DNA of 64,000 nucleotides. Source: Riptortus pedestris (taxonomy: Eukaryota > Arthropoda > Insecta > Hemiptera > Alydidae). Below, piece after piece: positions 20,514-31,936 of this stretch. Where the stretch lies: contig CM032228.1 in assembly GCA_019009955.1 (NCBI GenBank), positions 2,347,501-2,411,500 on the forward strand, in the 5' to 3' direction. Positions within the stretch are counted from its first letter, which is position 1, and the number at the start of each line of letters is the position of its first letter. The notes under the pieces were generated by a model. That model was not told the origin of the DNA, made no database searches, and saw nothing but the letters and a program-made list of their open reading frames with translations. The position numbers and the translations under genes are program-made.

Positions 20514-23500
20514 GCAGCTCTGATTCTGTGGTGTCATTAGTGCAGGCAGCCACTGCTATGCTGTGCAGTTCTGATTCTGTGGCGTCATTAGTGCAGGCAG
20601 CCACTGCAGTGTTGTGCAGTTCTGATTCTGTGGCGTCATTAGTGCAGGCAGCCACTGCTATGCTGTGCAGTTCTGATTCTGTGGTGTCATTAGTGCATGC
20701 AGCCACTGCAGTGTTGTGCAGTTCTGATTCTGTGGCGTCATTAGTGCAGGCAGCCACTGCAGTGTTGTGCAGTTCTGATTCTGTGGCGTCATTAGTGCAG
20801 GCAGCCACTGCTATGCTGTGCAGTTCTGATTCTGTGGCGTCATTAGTGCAGGCAGCCACTGCTATGCTGTGCAGTTCTGATTCTGTGGCGTCATTAGTGC
20901 AGGCAGCCACTGCAGTGCTGTGCAGTTCTGATTCTGTGGCGTCATTAGTGCAGGCAGCCACTGCTATGCTGTGCAGTTCTGATTCTGTGGCGTCATTAGT
21001 GCAGGCAGCCACTGCAGTGCTGTGCAGTTCTGATTCTGTGGCGTCATTAGTGCAGGCAGCCACTGCAGTGCTGTGCAGTTCTGATTCTGTGGCGTCATTA
21101 GTGCAGGCAGCCACTGCTATGCTGTGCAGTTCTGATTCAGTGGCGTCATTAGTGCAGGCAGCCACTGCAGTGCTGTGCAGTTCTGATTCTGTGGCGTCAT
21201 TAGTGCAGGCAGCCACTGCTATGCTGTGCAGTTCTGATTCTGTGGCGTCATTAGTGCAGGCAGCCACTGCAGTGCTGTGCAGTTCTGATTCTGTGGCGTC
21301 ATTAGTGCAGGCAGCCACTGCAGTGCTGTGCAGTTCTGATTCTGTGGCGTCATTAGTGCAGGCAGCCACTGCAGTGCTGTGCAGTTCTGATTCTGTGGCG
21401 TCATTAGTGCAGGCAGCCACTGCAGTGTTGTGCAGTTCTGATTCTGTGGCGTCATTAGTGCAGGCAGCCACTGCAGTGCTGTGCAGTTCTGCCTCTGTGG
21501 CGTCATTAGTGCAGGCAGCCACTGCAGTGCTGTGCAGTTCTGATTCTGTGGCGTCATTAGTGCAGGCAGCCACTGCAGTGCTGTGCAGTTCTGATTCTGT
21601 GGCGTCATTAGTGCAGGCAGCCACTGCAGTGCTGTGCAGTTCTGATTCTGTGGCGTCATTAGTGCAGGCAGCCACTGCTGTGCTGTGCAGTTCTGATTCT
21701 GTGGCGTCATTAGTGCAGGCAGCCACTGCAGTGCTGTGCAGTTCTGATTCTGTGGCGTCATTAGTGCAGGCAGCCACTGCAGTGTTGTGCAGTTCTGATT
21801 CTGTGGCGTCATTAGTGCAGGCAGCCCCTGCAGTGCTGTGCAGTTCTGATTCAGTGGCGTCATTAGTGCAGGCAGCCACTGCAGTGCTGTGCAGTTCTGA
21901 TTCTGTGGCGTCATTAGTGCAGGCAGCCACTGCAGTGCTGTGCAGTTCTGATTCTGTGGCGTCATTAGTGCAGGCAGCCACTGCTGTGCTGTGCAGTTCT
22001 GATTCTGTGGCGTCATTAGTGCAGGCAGCCACTGCAGTGCTGTGCAGTTCTGATTCTGTGGCGTCATTAGTGCAGGCAGCCACTGCAGTGCTGTGCAGTT
22101 CTGATTCTGTGGCGTCATTAGTGCAGGCAGCCACTGCAGTGCTGTGCAGTTCTGATTCTGTGGCGTCATTAGTGCAGGCAGCCACTGCAGTGCTGTGCAG
22201 TTCTGATTCTGTGGCGTCATTAGTGCAGGCAGCCACTGCAGTGCTGTGCAGTTCTGATTCTGTGGCGTCATTAGTGCAGGCAGCCACTGCAGTGCTGTGC
22301 AGTTCTGATTCTGTGGCGTCATTAGTGCAGGCAGCCACTGCAGTGCTGTGCAGTTCTGATTCTGTGGCGTCATTAGTGCAGGCAGCCACTGCTTTGCTGT
22401 GCAGTTCTGATTCTGTGGCGTCATTAGTGCAGGCAGCCACTGCAGTGCTGTGCAGTTCTGATTCTGTGGCGTCATTAGTGCAGGCAGCCACTGCAGTGCT
22501 GTGCAGTTCTGATTCTGTGGCGTCATTAGTGCAGGCAGCCACTGCAGTGCTGTGCAGTTCTGATTCTGTGGCGTCATTAGTGCAGGCAGCCACTGCAGTG
22601 CTGTGCAGTTCTGATTCAGTGGCGTCATTAGTGCAGGCAGCCACTGCAGTGCTGTGCAGTTCTGATTCTGTGGCGTCATTAGTGCAGGCAGCCACTGCAG
22701 TGCTGTGCAGTTCTGATTCTGTGGCGTCATTAGTGCAGGCAGCCACTGCAGTGCTGTGCAGTTCTGATTCTGTGGCGTCATTAGTGCAGGCAGCCACTGC
22801 AGTGTTGTGCAGTTCTGATTCTGTGGCGTCATTAGTGCAGGCAGCCACTGCAGTGCTGTGCAGTTCTGATTCTGTGGCGTCATTAGTGCAGGCAGCCACT
22901 GCAGTGCTGTGCAGTTCTGATTCTGTGGCGTCATTAGTGCAGGCAGCCACTGCAGTGCTGTGCAGTTCTGATTCTGTGGCGTCATTAGTGCAGGCAGCCA
23001 CTGCTATGCTGTGCAGTTCTGATTCAGTGGCGTCATTAGTGCAGGCAGCCACTGCAGTGCTGTGCAGTTCTGATTCTGTGGCGTCATTAGTGCAGGCAGC
23101 CACTGCAGTGTTGTGCAGTTCTGATTCTGTGGCGTCATTAGTGCAGGCAGCCACTGCAGTGCTGTGCAGATCTGATTCAGTGGCGTCATTAGTGCAGGCA
23201 GCCACTGCAGTGCTGTGCAGTTCTGATTCTGTGGCGTCATTAGTGCAGGCAGCCACTGCAGTGTTGTGCAGTTCTGATTCTGTGGCGTCATTAGTGCAGG
23301 CAGCCACTGCAGTGCTGTGCAGTTCTGATTCTGTGGCGTCATTAGTGCAGGCAGCCACTGCAGTGCTGTGCAGTTCTGATTCTGTGGCGTCATTAGTGCA
23401 GGCAGCCACTGCAGTGCTGTGCAGTTCTGATTCTGTGGCGTCATTAGTGCAGGCAGCCACTGCAGTGCTGTGCAGTTCTGATTCTGTGGCGTCAGTAGTG

Positions 23501-25176
23501 CAGGCAGCCACTGCAGTGCTGTGGAGTTCTGAGTCTGTGGCGTCATTAGTGCAGGCAGCCACTGCAGTGCTGTGCAGTTCTGATTCTGTGGCGTCATTAG
23601 TGCAGGCAGCCACTGCAGTGCTGTGCAGTTCTGATTCTGTGGCGTCATTAGTGCAGGCAGCCACTGCAGTGCTGTGCAGTTCTGATTCTGTGGCGTCATT
23701 AGTGCAGGCAGCCGCTGCAGTGCTGTGCAGATCTGATTCTGTGGCGTCATTAGTGCAGGCAGCCACTGCAGTGCTGTGCAGTTCTGATTCTGTGGCGTCA
23801 TTAGTGCAGGCAGCCACTGCAGTGCTGTGCAGTTCTGATTCTGTGGCGTCATTAGTGCAGGCAGCCACTGCAGTGCTGTGCAGTTCTGATTCTGTGGCGT
23901 CATTAGTGCAGGCAGCCACTGCAGTGCTGTGCAGTTCTGATTCTGTGGCGTCATTAGTGCAGGCAGCCACTGCAGTGCTGTGCAGTTCTGATTCTGTGGC
24001 GTCATTAGTGCAGGCAGCCACTGCAGTGCTGTGCAGTTCTGATTCTGTGGCGTCATTAGTGCAGGCAGCCGCTGCAGTGCTGTGCAGTTCTGATTCTGTG
24101 GCGTCATTAGTGCAGGCAGCCACTGCAGTGCTGTGCAGTTCTGATTCTGTGGCGTCATTAGTGCAGGCAGCCACTGCTGTGCTGTGCAGATCTGATTCTG
24201 TGGCGTCATTAGTGCAGGCAGCCACTGCAGTGCTGTGCAGTTCTGATTCTGTGGCGTCATTAGTGCAGGCAGCCACTGCAGTGCTGTGCAGTTCTGATTC
24301 TGTGGCGTCATTAGTGCAGGCAGCCTCTGCAGTGCTGTGCAGTTCTGATTCTGTGGCGTCATTAGTGCAGGCAGCCGCTGCAGTGCTGTGCAGTTCTGAT
24401 TCTGTGGCGTCATTAGTGCAGGCAGCCGCTGCAGTGCTGTGCAGTTCTGATTCTGTGGCGTCATTAGTGCAGGCAGCCACTGCAGTGCTGTGCAGTTCTG
24501 ATTCTGTGGCGTCATTAGTGCAGGCAGCCGCTGCAGTGCTGTGCAGTTCTGATTCTGTGGCGTCATTAGTGCAGGCAGCCACTGCAGTGCTGTGCAGTTC
24601 TGATTCTGTGGCGTCATTAGTGCAGGCAGCCACTGCAGTGCTGTGCAGTTCTGATTCTGTGGCGTCATTAGTGCAGGCAGCCACTGCAGTGCTGTGCAGT
24701 TCTGATTCTGTGGCGTCATTAGTGCAGGCAGCCACTGCAGTGCTGTGCAGATCTGATTCTGTGGCGTCATTAGTGCAGGCAGCCACTGCAGTGCTGTGCA
24801 GTTCTGATTCTGTGGCGTCATTAGTGCAGGCAGCCTCTGCAGTGCTGTGCAGTTCTGATTCTGTGGCGTCATTAGTGCAGGCAGCCTCTGCAGTGCTGTG
24901 CAGTTCTGATTCTGTGGCGTCATTAGTGCAGGCAGCCACTGCAGTGCTGTGCAGTTCTGATTCTGTGGCGTCATTAGTGCAGGCAGCCACTGCAGTGCTG
25001 TGCAGTTCTGATTCTGTGGCGTCATTAGTGCAGGCAGCCACTGCAGTGCTGTGCAGTTCTGATTCTGTGGCGTCATTAGTGCAGGCAGCCACTGCAGTGC
25101 TGTGCAGATCTGATTCTGTGGCGTCATTAGTGCAGGCAGCCACTGCAGTGTTGTGCAGTTCTGATTCTGTGGTGTC
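20514..25176. repeat. Minisatellite array E, 51-bp unit, about 91 copies
   Basis: The unit contains GCAGTTCTGATTCTGTGGCG and TCATTAGTGCAGGCAGCCAC and repeats every 51 bp without a visible length change over 4.7 kb. A 17-residue repeat (plus strand CSSDSVASLVQAATAVL) stays open for 1588 codons, and two minus frames are also open. The open plus frame begins in TE-H sequence and ends in unrelated DNA, so I read it as a by-product. Variant units (GCTATGCTG, CAGATCTGA, GCCGCTGC) are clustered by position. Confidence 0.97.
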
Positions 25177-26103
25177 AAGCCCCTTTGTGTCACCAAATCT
25201 CGGCATATTTTCGCTGGCTTTGAACGCAGCTTCAATATGACGCGTGCATTGTGTGCAAGGCTTTGTCAGCCCAATCTAGGCTTTGCTAATGACACTTGCC
25301 AACAAATGGAAACAGTTCTCATTTAGGACAAGAAGAAGATCACTTTCTTAGCGAGAAACAAGTGTCAGAAGGAAAGCTGTCGACACTTTTCATTAAAGGG
25401 AGGGGAAATAAGAAAAGAATGCTTATCTCTTACATCGGCTGCCTTTTTCACAGTTTTAATTACTACCCAACCAGCTCCGAACCTTTACATTCGACGCCCA
25501 TTCAAATATTCTCACTACAAAACAACTTTAACGAGATTTAAAAGAACAACAAGAAAAAATCCTTTTCAGAATCTTCACTAAGCTTTTGAGTCATTTTTAT
25601 AAATACATCTCGGGCTTTGTCTGGAATTATATTTACATTCAGCGGGGATAAATAATTTTCGTTAGACTACATTTTCTCGGTCGATCAACTACACCATTGT
25701 ATTGGTACCTTTAATTGTGCAGTAATGATATCATTCGACAAAGTATCATTAGAATATGATTACAGCAATTCATACAATATTATACATGCATCATATTATT
25801 TATTAAGCTGGATTTTATTGACTATTTATAGAAATACATTACTTTCAATTTCCTTTAAAACTAATAATTTACTACTTACTATTTACAACTTCGACGTGCA
25901 CTATTTCCTAATTCATTTATTTTTATTTATTTATTTAAATGAGTTCCGCAACGCATTAAAAAAGCGAAATAAAAAAAAATAAATAAATAAAAAAAAAAAC
26001 AAACGGAAAAAGAGTGAACTATGGCAAACGGTGATTTTTGAAACGGGTTATTGGCATGCCTGGGTCTTATATGAAGCAAACGATATTGTACGATATGGAA
26101 ACA
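25177..26103. other. Unassigned AT-rich stretch
   Basis: Short frames at 25296-25541 and 25725-25982 show no domain. An A-rich low-complexity tract lies at 25960-26000. Confidence 0.5.
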
Positions 26104-27237
26104 TCAGGGTAATGAACATAATATAAATGAAAATGTAACTATAGAAAGGGGGGGGGAGAAAAATAAAATAAACAAAAATAATAAGGAAAAGGGATAACCA
26201 AAAAATAATAAATAAAAAATAAAATTTAAGTTTATACACCCTGCTAATGTAGGCAATAAGTGAAGAGTGGTGTGTAGAAAGTGTAGATTATATTGTGTTG
26301 TATATATGTTGATGTCTTTTAGATGTTTAATGACTGAGTCTATGTAATCACTGTTATCGCTCAAAAGTTCCTGTAAGTCATGTCGAATGTCTAAATTGTC
26401 TCTTGGTCGACAGTCAGTCAATATGTGATGTACAGTTAAAGTTTCGTTGCAATGTCTACAAGTCGGTGTGTCCTTGTTTGTCATTAAGTGTCCGTGGGTC
26501 AGCAAGGAATGGCCAATGCGTAGTCTGGTCAGCACAACTTCCTCTCTTCGTCTGCTCCTGTTGCTTGATGGCCATTCCTTAACCGTTTGTTTTATTTATC
26601 GTTTGTGTTATCCCAAGATTGCTGCCACTGCGGATGTAGTGCCTTAATGCATTCGGCTAGTATGTCTTGGTGGTCTTCACAGTTTATGTAAATTTCTGGT
26701 TTGTTTACAGTACACTTTGCTAATCTGTCGATGTCTGTACTTTCCTTAATGTCTGTATGTCCGGGTAACCATAAAAGACTAATGTGTGTGTTACTAGAGT
26801 TTAGTCAGTGAAATTGTTCAAAACTTTAGATAGCCAAAGGATTTGTCGAGTAAATGTTGTTGAGTGTATGTAGTGAGCTTAATGAATCTGTGCACAGTAC
26901 TATTTCACTTTGGCAGCTTTGGACTCTTGACAAGGCTAATAGGATGGCCTGAAGCTCAGCTGTATAAGAGCTAGATACAGGCGTCAATTTTAGCTGGTAA
27001 TTATTGGAGCCAACTATCGCAGCAGAACCTGTACCACTTGCTGTCTTAGAGCCATCAGTATAAGCAAAGACACTATTAGCCTTGTCACCCAATACTGACC
27101 TAAAATAGGCACTGTACATGTGTTGTGATGTTGGGTTGGATTTATTGAACTTGCCTAAAGATGTGTCTATTATAAAATTTTGAACACGCCAAGGAGGATA
27201 TTGTAGTAACTGGTAAAAGTATAACCTGAATAGGTGA
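26104..27237 (-). pseudogene. Non-LTR retrotransposon ORF2 remnant: RNase H and CCHC tail
   Basis: Read on the minus strand from 27237: PPWRVQNF precedes an RNase H domain with the acidic residues in place (AYTDGSK, TAELQAI, LCTDSLSSL, then LLWLPGHTDIK and DIDRLAK). After WQQSWDNTNDK a stop and frame change occur. The frame resumes with EEVVLTRLRIGHSLLTHGHL and the zinc-binding pattern CRHCN..LTVHHIL.DC (C-x2-C-x8-H-x4-C). This is the C-terminal end of a Jockey/I-type reverse-transcriptase polyprotein. The reverse transcriptase and endonuclease domains are absent, so it is 5'-truncated and inactive, broken by at least two frame changes and stops. TE-H sequence abuts its 5' side, so it may have landed in a TE-H copy. 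Confidence 0.85.
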
Positions 27238-27262
27238 TTTAAGGGAAATCTGCTAATATCGT
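27238..27262 (+). mobile_element. TE-H 3' terminus fragment
   Basis: TTTAAGGGAAATCTGCTAAT matches the last bases of TE-H. It is short, so a chance match is possible. Confidence 0.4.
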
Positions 27263-27384
27263 GGACAATACTAATCATAATCGTGACTAGCATTCATCAT
27301 TATTAAGTACCATAACTGAGTTAGGTTTGCTCGGGAAATATTTATACCTGGGATTTAGTTCATTGCAGGGCTATAATAAGTCCT

Positions 27385-27483
27385 GTCTATGTAGATTTAT
27401 ACCTGTTACCGCTATGTACATTTATCTATTGTTAAACTTCATGAGGGAAATCTGCTTAGTTTACGCAGGCCCTGCGTGACGGA
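27385..27483 (-). mobile_element. TE-H 5' end (second 5' type), reverse
   Basis: CATTTATCTATTGTTAAACTTC, GAGGGAAATCTGCTTAGTTT and CCTGCGTGACGGA form the reversed 5' end of the subtype whose leader reads CCCTCGTGAAGTTTA. Confidence 0.75.
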
Positions 27484-28029
27484 CTTTCTATTTTTGTCTG
27501 TGTAGGAGTTCCATACTGTCTACTATATTTGTAGGGTCGTGACAGTGATCGTTTAGATGGTTGACCATTTAGAGTCTCGTTTATTTAGTCTGAATGAGGG
27601 TATGTGTTCAGTGGATCGCGTTTTCAGTCTGTCCAATGTACGAGTTGTTGCAACTGCACTTTATATTGTATGCACCGCTCATATTGGACAAACACGGTAC
27701 ATTGGACTATATAAAATGAATCTATTACTTGAAGGGCATATAGTGCTATTATTCCTTGCGTTAGATGGATGAAAGCAGCTGGTGGATGCAAATCGGCCGA
27801 TCAGACAATATATTATTGTTCACAATAAGTAGGCTTAATGGCTGAATTACAAGCACGAACTGAGGTAAATGTCATTATCAGGAGGCTAATTGCACGAGTT
27901 AAAAGGCAGAGATTGCGTGCACACTAAAGATAAGATGCACGGCTTCTTTTAAAGTTCATTGCATGCAAGAGGCAATGTGTGCGACTTATTCAACTTGTAC
28001 TTATGACGCTGATTTAGAATAAGGTCCTC
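27484..28029. other. Unassigned stretch
   Basis: Nothing recognised; a 71-codon frame at 27557-27772 has no known domain. Confidence 0.5.
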
Positions 28030-28500
28030 AAAAATCTATTGATCTTAGCTCGGAGATGACGAAAATGAGAAATACCTTGAGAACTATTGTTACTGCTCTA
28101 GCGGTCGGGATGTTCGTCTAATCGTTACCAAACTCAACATATAAGTGTTGTATGTAAAACCAAGATCAAGTTCGCTAACGGTGACTGGGAGGGGGGTTTA
28201 GAGCGAAGAAATGTTAAAAATTCGAAATATCTCTATATATATCTAAATAAAAATAAATGTTGTTATATACATCATGAATATTAATGGAGATAATTTAATT
28301 TGCATTCAGTAAAGGCCCCACTCCTACTCATGCCATATTAACAATAAGCTGTTATATCATGAACCACTTTATTTGAAGCTTAAATACCAAATATTGTTCT
28401 CGGTGAATTTTCACGTGAGATAATTGGAAATACATTGTGTGATGACGTCATCCATCGAGAATTTACTCCTTTACTCGAAAAAGTTTATTTGATCTATAAT
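28030..28500 (-). mobile_element. TE-H copy, reverse, body only
   Basis: GATGACGAAAATGAG (28046), CTGCTCTAGCGGTCG, GATCGTTACC-like and AAGCTTAAATACCAAATATTG follow the TE-H order. Both ends are missing, and the (TA)n tract is absent. Confidence 0.65.
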
Positions 28501-28704
28501 ATAGCCGATATTTAACCCTTTAACTATTTACAAATACAAAAATTTAATTTAATCTTTTAGAACTAACAGAATACTATATTGTGAAAATGTTATAGAATAT
28601 ATGATTGAGGTATTTGATTTCTATTCTTTTTTTGTTTACTGCCCTTTTTCTATTTTTTATTATTTGAATTCACTTATTTATATGTATTCATTTTTTTTTA
28701 AAAG

Positions 28705-28847
28705 AGATAGCCCCTGAAGAGGTGGCAAATAAGACACGAAACATGTAGGACAGTTTCAACAAAGTTTGCACCGAAAAAAGTGTTTTTTATTGGAGACCTT
28801 TGCCATAAAATTTGAAGAATATATAAATAATATTGGGTCGAGAATAA
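28705..28847 (+). repeat. Direct repeat R1 with hammerhead-like core
   Basis: Contains CCCCTGAAGAGGTGGCAAAT then AAGACACGAAACATGTAGG: a CTGAAGA box, a short GTG/CAC stem and a GAAAC box in the order of a hammerhead ribozyme. About 80 percent identical by eye to R2, 661 bp away. Helices I and III are weak, so activity is unproven. Confidence 0.5.
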
Positions 28848-29366
28848 GGAGACTTCTTGTTATGTGAGGATTTTGAACGGGGAAGGGAATAGTTGGGAAA
28901 TGCGCCAAATTCGAGCAGGAGCTGCGTGAGGTGGTAATTTGGAAGGTACTTGGGCTTGCTCAGCTGTCAAAAGGCTGGCGAGAAATAGAAAATAGTAAAC
29001 AAAGACCAGGAGAAAAACATGTTTGGCCAAAAATGAGATAATACTCTAGACTAGCTCATGCGTCGCATCTTAGCTGAGCTGGTTCGTGCACAGCCATAAT
29101 GCAACATTGCATCTCACTTTCTCTCTCAAATAATATACACTTCTTTTGTGCACATCTCAACACATTTACTCCAAATGACACCATATATTCGACTCAATAC
29201 ACACTAAAATGAGCTCTGTGTCACAATTATATCGTTACAGAATTATTTACTTACATGTAAGGAGCTATCTATAATCAGATTTAATAAATATATCATATAT
29301 GAAGCCGCACCTATTAGTAAAATATTTAACAAAGAAACATTATTAAAAAATTGTTATAATTAATGT

Positions 29367-29509
29367 TATAGCCCCTGAAGAGGTGGCATGTGAGCCACGA
29401 AACATGTAGGCCAAGATCAAAAAAGTTTGAGCGGAAATAAATGTTTATTATTGATGACCCTTGCCAAGAAAATATGAAGAATATACAACAAAATATTGGG
29501 TCTAGAATA
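29367..29509 (+). repeat. Direct repeat R2 with hammerhead-like core
   Basis: CCCCTGAAGAGGTGGCATGT then GAGCCACGAAACATGTAGG. GTGGC pairs perfectly with GCCAC between the CTGAAGA and GAAAC boxes. R1 and R2 bracket about 520 bp of unique non-coding DNA, like the paired repeats of retrozymes or of Penelope-like elements. Confidence 0.5.
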
Positions 29510-29573
29510 AACAGAATAAAGTTTATTAGAAATAGGCATATTATGACAGATAATGTTATGTTTTTAGCAGATT

Positions 29574-30277
29574 TCCCTTAAGGGAAATCAGCTATTGAGG
29601 TTGTACTCATGACGGAATTTTCGACTTTTTTCTTCAAATGTCCATCGATCCTACCTAGTAGATGACGAAAATGAGGTCCGTTCAAAACTGTATATATATA
29701 TCTATATATATATATATATATATCTATCTATATATTTGTCTGTTACCGCTCTAGCGGTCGCAATTTTTGTTTGATCCTTACCAAACTTCATATTTAAGCG
29801 TTTTATGTAAAAAGAAAGATCAAGTTCGTTAACGGCTGAAATCGGACCAGTGGGAGGGGGGGTTTAGAGGGGAGGATTTTCGAAAATTCGAAATATCTCC
29901 GTTACTATACGTCGGATCAAAAGATTGTATAGAACCAATCTTATTGCAAATTAAATTTACTATAAATATTGTTCTATATATTAATTCTCTATCTTGAATA
30001 TTAACCGAGATATTTGCATTTGTATTCTGCGTGTCACCAATAGGCTATGTTCGGATTTTCCGACGAGAGCTCTGGCGGCCGTTTCCATAACTATCGTCCC
30101 TCGTGAATCGGTTTAGAGGTTATGTTAACTGTTAGAAACTACTGGGTTATTACGCCCTAAATAATGTTTTTTAGGTTTAGAGGTTTCTTACTACTACAGT
30201 TGTTATTAAGCAGATTTCTCCATTGTAAAACTTCACGTGGGAAATCTGCTTAGTTTACGCAGCCCCTGCGTGACGGA
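29574..30277 (-). mobile_element. TE-H, complete copy, reverse
   Basis: A reference copy of about 704 bp. It starts TTAGCAGATTTCCCTTAAGG, runs through GAGGTCCGTTCAAAACTG, a short (TA)n tract (29690-29733), the hairpin ACCGCTCTAGCGGTCG, a G-tract (29855) and the body, and ends GCCCCTGCGTGACGGA. No coding frame; it must be mobilised in trans. Confidence 0.85.
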
Positions 30278-30658
30278 CTTTTACACTTATATGATAGTTC
30301 TTAGTATGATTCGGATTAGTGATGTTATAAATCTTCGTCCATCTCATTTGTTATTTATTTCCAATAGAAAAGTTAATTAAACATAGCATTTTGATTATTG
30401 AATTTTTAAAATGTATTATTTAATCAAAGTTGTGCTGAACTTGGACAACGTGTGATAGCGAATGCTATGTTGAATTGTGGCATATATTATCTTATTTCCT
30501 CCGATATGTTGACGATATTGAAATACTATCTATAACTATTAATCGTTACTTGTTAATATCATTATGATAAAAGACAATATGCGTTTATAGCGTTATTCAG
30601 CAAGTCTTGCTATAAATATAACATTATTATTTAATAGCCGGCCACCTTAGCTAGTATA
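30278..30658. other. Unassigned AT-rich stretch
   Basis: Nothing recognised. CCACCTTAGCTAGTATAT just before 30659 resembles an older TE-B end. Confidence 0.5.
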
Positions 30659-31936
30659 TCTATATATATATAAAATTGTAACCTCTGTCTGTACATTGAT
30701 TTTTTTCGCGAAATTTCACGATAACTTTTCGTTTCACATGTCATAGACACCATAACTGCATTTTGTTTCTTTCGTGTCTGTTTGTTTGTTTGTTTGTTTG
30801 TTTATTTGTTTGTTTGTTTGTTACCTTTTCACGCATAAACGGCTGAACCGAATTTTATGAAACTTGGTATGTATATTTCTACTAGCCCAACTTAGACTTT
30901 AGGCTATACTAATATTCGCTGAGACGAACAGGAGTGGGGGTTATAAGGGAGGCCTGAAATTAAAAATAGCGATATTTCGTTTCCTATTGGTTTTTCGGCA
31001 AATATGCACATAACAAAAGTTATTCATTTTATTATTTAGAGTAACTTTTGTTATATACACTTTCGTCGTATACCTAAGTATAAATGAGTTATAAGCTAAA
31101 AATTATAGCGGGAGTCAACAACTTTATTTGGCACAAAAGAATCAACCGAACTAAATAAAACTCGGTACGTGTATTAGAACAAACGCCTTCATTACAACAA
31201 GCCATACCAACATTTCTAGGGACGGGCAGGAGTGGGGGTTATAAGGGAAGCCTGAAATTAAAAATAGCGATATTTCGTTTCCTATTGGTTTTTCCGCAAA
31301 TAAAATCATAACAAAAGTTGTTTATTTTGTTATTTGGAGTAACTTTTGTTATATACACTTTTGTCGTATACCTAACATTTCTAGGGACGGGCAGGAGTGG
31401 GGGTTATAAGGGAGGCCTGAAATTAAAAATAGCTATATTTCGTTTCCTATTGTTTTTTCAGAAAATATGCGCATAACAAAAGTTGTTCATTTTAATATTT
31501 AGAGTAACTTTTGATATATACACTTTTGCCGTATACCTAAGTATAAATGAGTTATACGTTAAAACTTTAGCGGGCACTAACGGCTGAACCGAACTTAACA
31601 AAACTCGGTATGTCAATTAGCATTAATTCTTCCATGATTATAAGTTATATTAAAATTTTTAGGTTCGAACGGGAGGGAAGTTATAAGGGAGGCCTGAAAT
31701 AAAAATTCACCATATTTACATGTATAAGAAACGGGAAATATAAAAATATCGAAGACTGTGAAGAATTATCGAACAAATAATTCTATTATTAGCAGATCAC
31801 CGGCAACGACGGGTATCAATCTTAAACACTGGGACGGGTAAACGTCAAAATATTGTGCAATGTAAAGCCTGCTAAAAAATACCATCACCATTCAGCCTCA
31901 AATGAATTCCCGGGCGAAGCCGGGTATCTGAGCTAG
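30659..31936 (+). mobile_element. TE-B (non-autonomous Helitron-like), complete copy
   Basis: Starts TCTATATATATATAAAATTG and ends with the hairpin CCCGGGCGAAGCCGGG (about 31909-31924), then TATCTGAG and CTAG at 31933-31936, followed by T. These are canonical Helitron termini (5' TC, 3' hairpin and CTRR, inserted before T). A (GTTT)n run lies at 30779-30822. The interior repeats a module of about 190-340 bp marked by GGGACGGGCAGGAGTGGGGG and TAACAAAAGTTG (31000-31700). No Rep/helicase gene. Confidence 0.75.

Noticed and set aside
20440..25240. Two 1588-codon frames and several 588-743-codon frames as giant repeat proteins
   Set aside because: They are by-products of a 51-bp unit (divisible by three) without stops, are open on both strands, and begin and end in transposon or unrelated sequence.
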